From contig PJRA01000077.1 in the NCBI GenBank assembly GCA_016987375.1, positions 366,392 through 399,714 of the forward strand: a DNA stretch of 33,323 bases, read 5' to 3'. Positions within the stretch are counted from its first letter, which is position 1. Every line of letters starts with the position of its first letter. Below are positions 20,626 through 28,800 of this stretch, piece after piece. The notes below the pieces were generated by a model. It made no database searches. It was not told the origin of the DNA and saw only the letters and a program-made list of their open reading frames with translations. Origin of the DNA: Brachionus koreanus (taxonomy: Eukaryota; Rotifera; Eurotatoria; Ploima; Brachionidae). The position numbers and the translations under genes are program-made.

Positions 20626-21290
20626 AAGTCTTTGTTAGGTTTTTATAATTTTATTCCATTAGAAAATGAATAAGTTAAATATATTTTTTTTTATAATAAA
20701 AAAATCTATTTACTTTCTTTTTTCATTTAAATTAGTAATTAATTTTCTGACTAAATTGAAATCAATAAAAATTCAATGTAAATTTAACACAAAATTCACA
20801 ATATAATTAAAAGCTTATGTCTTCATTCAACATATATATAGCTTGATGACACAACTCTATTAATTATTGTGATAAATTTATATGGAAAAAATTTTTTTAA
20901 AATCTAATAAATAAAAACAAGACACCAAGCTTTTAAAATTTTTAATATTTTAATTTTGATCAGTGTCCATTTGAAAAATTATTGTCAAGCTTGTCATGAT
21001 TTTATCAAGGATAAAACCTTTTTCATTTTCACAAAGACAATCTAAACTTTTAACCTTTGAATTTAGATCATGGCTTTGAATAAATTTTCCAAAGTTCAAA
21101 AGGAAGTATGCTATTTGATGGATTAAAAAGACTAAAATCTAAAATTTGGGTTAAATTGTGTGCTAATCATGTTAAAAAAAAACCAAATTCTTCACAACAT
21201 TTACCATACGATTTATTTTTTTAACTTGACACCCCTTTTTCATTATCCATTTGAAGTTTAGTTTTAAAATTCACTCTTTGTGGGTCATAG
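20626..21290. other. AT-rich intergenic DNA downstream of TLCD4
   Basis: No gene recognised. An ATTAGAAAATGAAT/AATAAA-like stretch at 20660-20700 could end the TLCD4 transcript. Confidence 0.4.
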
Positions 21291-21334
21291 GGTCATTACT
21301 TTTTTTGATTCCCTTGAGTTTCTTTCTTTGTAAC

Positions 21335-21458
21335 TTTCTTATAATTCTTGGACAGTCGGGTAATTAGCCCGACGCACTTGCAGTCAAAATTGAATAAGGG
21401 TTTGAACCTTTGACCTCTTGATTGATGTCGGGTTCTTGAAAAACTGCACCAAAGGACC
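21335..21458 (-). mobile_element. tRNA-derived SINE-like element
   Basis: Read on the minus strand, the element starts ggtcctttGGTGCAG, an A-box-like region. About 35 bases later comes GGTTCAAACCC (21398-21408), nearly the pol III B-box consensus, at tRNA-like spacing. The 3' body has a strong hairpin, GTCGGG...CCCGAC (21355-21373), and then an A-rich stretch extending toward 21290. The outer ends share an inverted word (taattcttgg ... ccaagaatta). The tRNA-like half does not fold cleanly as a tRNA, so I read it as a decayed SINE, not a tRNA gene. Confidence 0.5.
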
Positions 21459-21629
21459 AAGAATTAGACATTTGATTAACTTTTATTTCATTTAGGAGAA
21501 CAATGTCAGGACAGTTTTTAATTATTAGGTAAATGAAAATAATTCCAGTATGTAATTCATATCAACTTGTTTTTTGAAAAGGCTGAAATGAAAATTATTG
21601 TGAATCACTCAAACTAATTTTATTCTGTT

Positions 21630-21882
21630 GAAGTGGAAATGTTTAATAGTTTCTTTGCTTCCATTGAATCTACCCCTTTGTCCAGTGAAACTGATTCAGC
21701 CAAATACATCTTGGATACTTTCAGAGATTCAAAACATGAAACCCTATTCACTCCGAGATTTTCATATTGTGAATTCTCTTTGGAGAAAATTAAAAAGGCT
21801 GTTGATGAACTCCCTTCATAAAGCTCTCCTGGATTTGTTGGAATACAAACTAAAATAATTCAAAATCTTATGTTATTGATAC
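21630..21882 (+). mobile_element. LINE fragment, N-terminal part of reverse transcriptase, with nonsense codon
   Basis: From about 21633 the frame reads MFNSFFASIESTPLSSETDS, then FSLEKIKKAVDELPS, a stop (TAA 21819-21821), and in the same frame SSPGFVGIQTKIIQN. This is the standard opening of CR1/Jockey-type reverse transcriptases (NxFASI ... EEVxxAIxxLKxxKSPGPDGIPxxxLKN). The stop replaces the residue before SSPG, and the D of PGPDG is V. No downstream catalytic region is present, so this is a truncated, inactive copy. Confidence 0.72.
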
Positions 21883-22406
21883 AAATTAATTGCTTTTAAA
21901 ACTGTTCCATTATGGTTTTGATAATTCTTTTTTGGACCTTTCTTGCCTTGATAAAATTAAATATTACAATAAAAAGTTCAAATGAATGGTGAATTTTTAA
22001 CAGATTTGATTTAAACTGGTCAAAAACGTTTTTTTAAAAAGTCATCAAAAATCATCTCACTTTTTAAACTTTTCTAAGTAAAATTAATAAAATAAAAAAT
22101 TTCATGGATATTTATTATTTTTGATGCAAAATTTAAAATTTTTTTAAACAATTTTTAATTAATGTTGTTGATTAGAGCACTTGATAAAATAGGAGTATTG
22201 ATGAAATCACGAAGGAAGAACACCTTTGTCCAACATTTGCTAATTGCTTTTAAATATTTGCACACAGATTATTAAAAAGAAATAGAAATAGAGAATGAAA
22301 GAGAAAGAGAGAGAGAGAAAAAAAAATAAAATTAAAGACAAAGTAAGAGACTATTGTCAAAGAGAAAAGCTTTGAATTAGAGTAAAAGTAATGACTTAGA
22401 CGATCA
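21883..22406. other. Intergenic DNA with a purine-rich GA tract
   Basis: AT-rich DNA followed by a purine-only run of GA and GAAA repeats (about 22275-22328). The tract sits just upstream of the myosin light chain promoter and may be a simple repeat or a GAGA-type promoter element. Confidence 0.4.
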
Positions 22407-22437
22407 TATATAAATGCATTCAAATTATGCTCAGTTG
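22407..22437 (+). promoter_or_regulatory. TATA box and initiator of the myosin light chain gene
   Basis: TATATAAA at 22407-22414 is followed about 25 bp downstream by ctcagttg, a TCAGT-type initiator. This predicts transcription from about 22432. A 46-bp gt...ag segment (22501-22546) could be a 5'UTR intron of the usual local size. It lies just before ATG 22560. Confidence 0.5.
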
Positions 22438-22559
22438 AAATGAAACAAAAATTTTGTTCTTAACTGGATAGAAATAATATTTTTTGTTTTTTATGAACTA
22501 GTTAAAAAACACTTTTTTAAAATTGGTGTATGATTAATTAATTTAGATAGGAAAACAAA

Positions 22560-23000
22560 ATGCCAGGCTACAATGAAGATCAACTGAGCGATTTCAGAGA
22601 CGCATTCACACTGTTCGATGACCGAGGCGATGACAAGATACACAAGAGCCATTTGGGCGAAGTGGTGCGTGCACTGGGTCTGAACCCGACCGAGGCCGAC
22701 ATCAAAAAGTGTCTCAAAGACTCGAGCACTGAAAGAATCTCGTTCGAGCAATTTTTGCCAATCTACGAGGACCTCAGCAAGAAGAAGGACCAGTCGACCG
22801 AGGAGGACTTTATCGAAGGTCTCAGGGTCTTCGACAAGGACGGCAGTGGTCTTATCAATTCGGCCGAGTTGAGACACTTGCTTACCACTCTTGGCGAGCG
22901 GTTAACCGACGAAGAGGTTGAACAGCTGCTAAACGGTCTCGAAGACAAACACGGCAATGTCAATTATGAAGAATTCGTCAGAATGCTACTAAGAAGCTAA
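22560..23000 (+). CDS. Essential myosin light chain (EF-hand, MYL6/Mlc1 type)
   Basis: An intron-free 146-residue frame. Essential light chains wrap the first IQ motif of the myosin heavy-chain neck. It reads [74 protein letters not shown] and ends [12 protein letters not shown], all typical of MYL6-like proteins. EF-hand 1 (loop from D20) lacks the position-12 Glu (His instead), so it is probably non-binding. EF-hand 3 (D92-E103) keeps every canonical ligand position. No long Pro/Ala-rich extension is present, so this is a short-isoform-like chain. Codon use is distinctly GC-richer than in neighbouring genes, which suggests high expression. Calmodulin and troponin C are excluded by the [10 protein letters not shown]...LRHLL pattern and the degenerate hands. 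Confidence 0.93.
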   Translation: MPGYNEDQLSDFRDAFTLFDDRGDDKIHKSHLGEVVRALGLNPTEADIKKCLKDSSTERISFEQFLPIYEDLSKKKDQSTEEDFIEGLRVFDKDGSGLINSAELRHLLTTLGERLTDEEVEQLLNGLEDKHGNVNYEEFVRMLLRS

Positions 23001-23229
23001 TTTCCTAATTAAATTATTTTCAATAATTTCAGTTTCAAATGTAATATCTCTATTCACTACTATTCTACTATTTTTTTTCTTTTTGTGTTTAATTACATTT
23101 AAAATTAACTTAATTTTCATTTTTCAAATAAAACTTCGAAAAATTTTCATAAAATTATTTTTAAGTTGCTTTATTTATTTTTTTTCTGCTCTATTCAATT
23201 CGGACAATTTAAAAAAAAAAATCAAATAA
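23001..23229. other. 3' flank of the myosin light chain gene
   Basis: AT-rich downstream DNA. An AATAAA (23127-23132) lies about 130 bp after the stop and is a plausible polyadenylation signal. No gene is seen. Confidence 0.45.
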
Positions 23230-23814
23230 GAAAATTATTAAAATTTTATTTCTAAAATTGAAATTTAAAAAAAAAATAAATTCAAAATTTATGTCAAGAA
23301 TGATTTATTGTTTAAAAAAAAAATTAAATGCAGACTTTTTTTTAAGTTAAAAATTTTTTTAATTTAGCAAAAATTAGCATTTTTTGTTAATTATTTTAAA
23401 TAATTATTCTGGCAAAAATATTTCTTTAAATTTTAAATAAAGTTTTTTAGATCCCTTAATTAAAATTCATTGTGAAAATCAATTTTTAAATAAACAATGC
23501 TTTAACAACGACTTACTTTTAGACATACAAACTGAAGGGACAACGTGGATTTTTTTTGTAGCTATTTAAAAAAAAAAAATAAATTAAATTTTTTTTCAAA
23601 ATAAATTCTATGATAAAAAATTCATTATCAATTAAACAGACACAGGCTAAAAAAAATGCTAATTTTTTTAATTAATTTAAAAAATTTTTAACTTCAAAAA
23701 AAAAGTCTGCATTTAATTTTCTTTTAAAATAAATCATTCTTGACATAAATTTTAAATTTATTCATTTTCTTTTCAATTTTAGAAATAAAATTTTAATAAT
23801 TTTCTATCTGACTT
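23230..23814. repeat. Large imperfect inverted repeat (foldback/MITE-like), about 585 bp
   Basis: The left arm, 23230-23385, is closely matched by the reverse complement of the right arm, 23649-23814. Shared, non-simple landmarks occur in the same order in both arms: a gaaaattattaaaattttat start, ttatgtcaagaatgattta, aaatgcagactttt and aaattagcat. Small indels in A/T runs separate the arms, and about 263 bp of AT-rich spacer lies between them. No protein is encoded. The form suits a foldback DNA element or MITE. I could not see a convincing target-site duplication. Confidence 0.75.
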
Positions 23815-24226
23815 CAAATTAATTTTATTGTCTTTTCTCTTTTGGTACATGAGAAAAATTACTTTAGTTAAAAAAAAATGCTGAACTATGCTAAAATATT
23901 TTTTTAAAATTTTTTTAAACTGATTCTTCAGTTATTTTTTTCTTTTTGCTTTTAAGTCAAAGAAACTAATCACGTGGTAGTGTAGATGCTTTGAATTTCT
24001 TTTTATTTTCATTTAAGATTTAATTTTCTGCTAGTAAAAAAAATTAATTAATGATAAGTAAATTTTTTTATATGCTTCCTAAAAAATTAATTGAATAACT
24101 TAATTGATTTTCTCTAAAAATGATATATAAACAAATAATTGATAACTTCAGAACATATTTTAAATTAACTCTCAATTGATTTAAAATATTTTACTAGAAT
24201 AAAAAAATAATATAAAAAATACAAAA

Positions 24227-24531
24227 ATGTCTAACTCAACTAGTATTGAATTTACACCTGTTGTTAATGACCCTGTTGAAGTAGCAAATAATGATACATT
24301 GAGTGATGTTGAAGATTACAAACGATTGACGAAACATATTGTCCAAGACTACCCAGTACAAACAATGCATTGGAATCAAGCAATAATCTAATTAAAAACA
24401 ATGGTACTTTACGCAAGCGTTTACCAGTTGCCGACTTTTTGAATTTGGTTTCAGAACGGTTAGTTAAAAGATGGTCAAGAGAGCGAGCTGATGATTATCC
24501 TGATCAATCCTACTTTAAAAACATGGACTAA
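24227..24531 (+). pseudogene. Frame-broken unassigned ORF
   Basis: From ATG 24227 the frame reads MSNSTSIEFTPVVNDPVEVA and then LSDVEDYKRLTKHIVQDYP, stopping at 24389-24391. A frame shifted by one base is open through the junction and continues LRKRLPVADFLNLVSERLVK, ending YPDQSYFKNMD at 24529-24531. The two halves look like one protein interrupted by a single-base indel. Further downstream (about 24745-24810) a readable RYHQIGDKVRVHVRFIGKI may be another piece. I recognise no family. The position between an inverted repeat and other transposon relics suggests a mobile-element gene, but this is inference. Confidence 0.4.
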
Positions 24532-25200
24532 TGCATGGCATTGGGAATCAAAAAATTCGATGATAAACATAGCAAAAAAAAAACTTAATAATTCTATTAT
24601 TTATTACATAGCTTCCAAAACCAATTTCAATAAACAATTAAATTAAGAATCAATCATCGAATACAAAAAAAATTTTAATTTAATTGAAGTGAAGTGAACG
24701 ATTTTGACAAATAGTATAATTTGACAACATCTTTTTGGACAGTTTAGATATCATCAGATTGGAGACAAAGTACGTGTACATGTCCGTTTTATAGGAAAAA
24801 TTATGTTTATAAGCATATATTAGTTTTATCTTGCAAAGAAGAAAAACTCGAATGGCATCCAAATGCACATGATGTTCCATTAGGTCAAAAAATTTTTTAT
24901 TATTCTTTTCTAACTTAATATGAATAAAAATATTTTTTGATATTTTATTAATACTTTTATTTTTGCTATCAAAAGAAAAATATTTCAATCATACACATAA
25001 TTTTACGAGCAAGAAAAAAAAATTATTAGCAGAAGAAATAACTTCCATTTATTTGTTTGCCCCAAAATGGCAAAAAATAATAAAAACGAGTATGAGACAT
25101 TTCAATATTTTAGAAAAAATAAACAGGAAATCTATCAAATAATTTTAAAATTATCTGTGTCCATAACTAAATTTAACACGGACTAATTAGATTTTTTTTT
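24532..25200. other. AT-rich DNA between the broken ORF and a LINE tail
   Basis: No intact gene. A minus-strand frame (24680-24988) is Lys/Asn/Ile-rich and unrecognised. The plus strand has the short RYHQIGDKVRVHVRFIGKI stretch mentioned with the broken ORF. Confidence 0.35.
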
Positions 25201-25270
25201 TCAGGTACTACAACGAGACTAAAGCAAGTCTTGCTCCGCAGGTATTCTATTGTACCTTATAATTATCATT
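25201..25270 (+). mobile_element. LINE 3'-end relic
   Basis: The sequence tcttgctccgcaggtattct followed by attgtaccttataattatcatt closely parallels the tail of the LINE relic at 31531-31563 (attgctccgcagttagtctt, then ctgtagcttattattatta). Shared features are TTGCTCCGCAG, a TA-TCT-TGTA core and a terminal (TTA)-like repeat. Only the last 60-70 bp of the element is here, as expected from strong 5' truncation. Confidence 0.5.
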
Positions 25271-25344
25271 AATTTTTTATTTTTTATAAACAGATCTTTT
25301 TTGATGAATAAATCTTGGCTTTTTTTTATTCAAATTTTTATTAA

Positions 25345-25550
25345 CACTATAAAGCCGGGCTGATTTCTCTTAAATTTTCAAATAAAGCTATCAAGATAAA
25401 TTAAACATTTTCTTTGAAAATTTATTCATTTTCTAAAAAATTACAATCAAAATTTTTAGATTATAAAAACCGTTTTTTAAAATTTTATTTATATGTGGTA
25501 AAAATAAAGTTTCCAAAAAGGGGTCTAAAAACCCCTCGGACGTTCTAGTG
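25345..25550. mobile_element. piggyBac-like MITE with TTAA target-site duplication
   Basis: A 206-bp segment is flanked on both sides by TTAA (25341-25344 and 25551-25554), the exact target of piggyBac transposases. The left end begins CACTATAAAGCCGGG and the right end, reverse-complemented, begins CACTAGAACGTCCGAGG. These are imperfect terminal inverted repeats sharing CACTA and several later positions. A subterminal hairpin, ggggtctaaaaacccc (25520-25535), lies near the right end. No coding capacity remains, so it is a non-autonomous copy that would depend on a transposase elsewhere. Confidence 0.75.
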
Positions 25551-25849
25551 TTAAAAAATTTCAAAGTGAAAAAAAATTTGCCATATGTAAAAAAATTAAA
25601 TTTCTTTAAGTCTGCAAATTAATACAAAAAAAGTTTACCAAATTTTTCTTTCACCAAAATCAAGTGTCTTGGTATTATCAGTAAAACACCTGATGGGTGA
25701 TGAAACTTATATAAAAAATTTAAAAACTAAAAAATTATTAAAAAAAAAATTTAAAAATATTTTATTTAAGACAAAAAATAAAAAAATTAAAATTTAACAT
25801 TTTTATCATAATTTTAAACTGAAGTTTAGAATTAAAATTGAGAACAAAA

Positions 25850-28800
25850 ATGAGCATCAAGAACCAAAATGACGAAACAGTTTCTATTCCAGAAAACTTT
25901 CCGTTTCCATACGAAAAACCATACGACATACAATTGAATTTTATGCGCTCTTTGTACAAGACTCTTGAATTGGGAAAAATTGGAATTTTTGAGAGTCCAA
26001 CTGGAACTGTAATTATTTGCTTGTGAGACAAAAATTGGTCCCAAATTTAATTCATTTTTAATTTAGGGAAAGAGTTTAAGTGTTATTTGTGGCGCTATGA
26101 AATGGCTGAGAGATCTCAAACAAAAGCACAAACAGAATCTAGAAAATCTAATAGCCGAAGAAGAAAAAGAAAAACTGAGGTTTTAAATTTGAAATGAAAT
26201 TATTAATTAGAAATAAAATAATTATTTTAATTAAAAAGAAAAGCGTCGGAAAAATCCACCGGTTTTAGCTGGCTTACTGAGCATGAAAAAAACTTTGAGA
26301 AAAATTTGGAAAATTTGTCTCTAAAAGAATTTCTTGACAAACAAGTCAAACAAGAAAAAGACTATTCTGACTTGAGATTAAAGGCCAAAAATCGACTTAG
26401 ACAAAAAGTAAAAATTAAATTTCTTTTTAATAATTTTATTTTTCAAGCTTAGTTTTTTTTTTAAGAAAATAAATGTTCATAATAGAAAAATTTTACAGGC
26501 CAAAAATCAAAATGGACAAGAAGAAGCAAGGGACATGGACGCCAAGTTGTCCGATGAGCTTGATTTAATACTCGACGACTACAAAAGCGACGATGATGAT
26601 TTCAAAGAATTTGATGATCAAGAGACAGACAGTGATGCTCAAGTGACAAAAATTTTCTTTTGCTCTCGCACACACTCTCAAATATCCCAATTTATTGGCG
26701 AGCTCAGAAAAACAGTCTACTCTGATACAGCGCGTGTGGTCACACTTGGATCAAGAATGGCAATAAGATTTCTAAAATTTCTAATTTTAATTTAAAATAT
26801 TTTTTTTCAGAATTTGTGTATTAATGATTCCGTGGTCAAACTCGGCTCATTTCAAGCAGTAAACGACCGATGCATGGAATTACAAAAAAATAAAAGTATT
26901 TTGAAAATTATTTTTTTATTTTAAAAAAAATTTTTTTTTTCTTAAAAAAAAAAGAGAGCTCAAATAAATCAGGTAGTAAAAAATCCAAATTAGACTCAAG
27001 TACACACTGTCCGTACTACAAGCCAAACGAATATTCGGACTTTAACTTGAGAATTTTGGAAGAGCCCTATGACATTGAGGACTTTGGTCGTGCTGGCCGA
27101 GATGAAAAAATATGTCCGTACTACGGAGCACGTTTCTCCATTCCATCAGCAGAGATAATTGCATTGCCGTACAACATTCTTTTTCAAAAAGAGACCAGAG
27201 AGTCCTTTTCGATTAGCTTGAAAAATCAAGTAGTTATTATAGATGAGGCTCATAATTTAATAGACACCATTGCTCAGATTCACAGTGTTGAAATCACCGA
27301 CCAGCATGTCACTCAGGCTTTGAGTCAAATGAACAATTATGTTAATAGATACAAAAGCCGTTTTTCGGCTAAAAATATGCTTTACTTGAGACAAATAATT
27401 GGTGTTCTAAATGGCTTGCAGAAAATTTTTACATGCAAAAATGAAGATGCCAAATTGGAGAATGATAATGGAAAACTATCTCTCAGTAAGTACAGTTTAG
27501 TTTTTTTTTCTCAAGATTTAAATTTTTTGTTTAGAACTAAACAAAATGTGGACTGTGGTCGAATTCATGACAATAACTAAATTTTTTGCTCTTAATTTTA
27601 TTAAGATTTTGAAATTTTGTGAAGAAACTCAACTGGAAAAAAAGGTATGCTCAAACTTTGTCTCACTAATTGATTATTTTGTGTGTATGTTCTGAATAAG
27701 AGTTGGCTCTTTCAACTGACAAGCTTATAGCATTGTTTCTTTGATCCAAATAAACAATCTTATTTGAAACTTAGTCGAATGTTTTGACTAACTAATCAAA
27801 TTTTTAATCTTAGAAATAAAATAGAAAAAACTGAAAAATTAAATCACTATTTTGGTGTGAGAAAATGTATCTTAAAAAATTTGAGATTTTTCACTCCAGA
27901 GGCTCTTATTTTGTCAAAGACAAACAACTTCTATTGTATTAACAAATGCAAACAAATTTAAATTTTTACAAATAATTAGATTAGTTAATTACTCTTTCTG
28001 TTTAACTTTTATTGGAATTATAATAAAATTAAAAAAATAAAAAATAATATTCAACAAAATAAGAAATTGCTCTTAGCTACCTAACCGAATCCACATCATG
28101 TTTGAAAATTCAAATTTTAAATTTAAAATTTAAAATAATTAAAATAAAAATAGAAATAAAACAAATCGAAAAAAAAATTTAACTTTTTTTTTTTACTTCA
28201 TTGTTTCTTAATTGTTTCTTGATACCCTACCAAAATAGTCTCATGAATTTCCAAAGCACTGTGATAGTCTTCTTTGGCCTCATACTTCATGGCTCTTAGT
28301 TTTTTGAATCTTTTGCTTGATGAAAATTGAGCCTTCAAAGCAGCCAAACAGTCCTAGATTAAAAACAAAATTTTATTAATTTTGTAGCCAGTCAATTTTT
28401 GCTCTAAAAGAAAAACTACCTCAATGGATTGGTGACTCTTTTAAACACGAATCATTTAGTTACACAAATTCAGCAATAATGAACGATTTGTTAAAAGTAA
28501 TTTTTTTGTATTGAAAAAAATTTAACGAAAAAATAAATTTTAAATTTTACAGATTAAACTAATTTAATTTTTTTATAATTTAAAAATTTGTTAGTTTAAA
28601 GATTAAATTTGGGTCACTTTTTTATCTACTTTTATTGCCCTTTTTTAGTTTTGCTATTGACTACTATTATTATTTGAGAAAGAATTAGTAGAAAGATTTA
28701 TTAAAGAAATGGACAAAATGATAAGTAAAAATCTATCTTTAAAAAATATTAGGGATTTAAATTTATTTGCATGCATTATCATTAGCATTATTATTAGGCT

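Noticed and set aside
21398..21458. A functional tRNA gene on the minus strand
   Set aside because: The B box is good, but the acceptor stem does not pair and the anticodon arm is poor. A SINE relic is more likely.
22491..22963. Minus-strand ORFs over the myosin light chain
   Set aside because: Antisense shadows of a clear essential light chain frame.
24680..24988. Minus-strand 102-residue ORF
   Set aside because: Low-complexity Lys/Asn/Ile/Ser composition typical of AT-rich noncoding DNA, with no splice context or motif.
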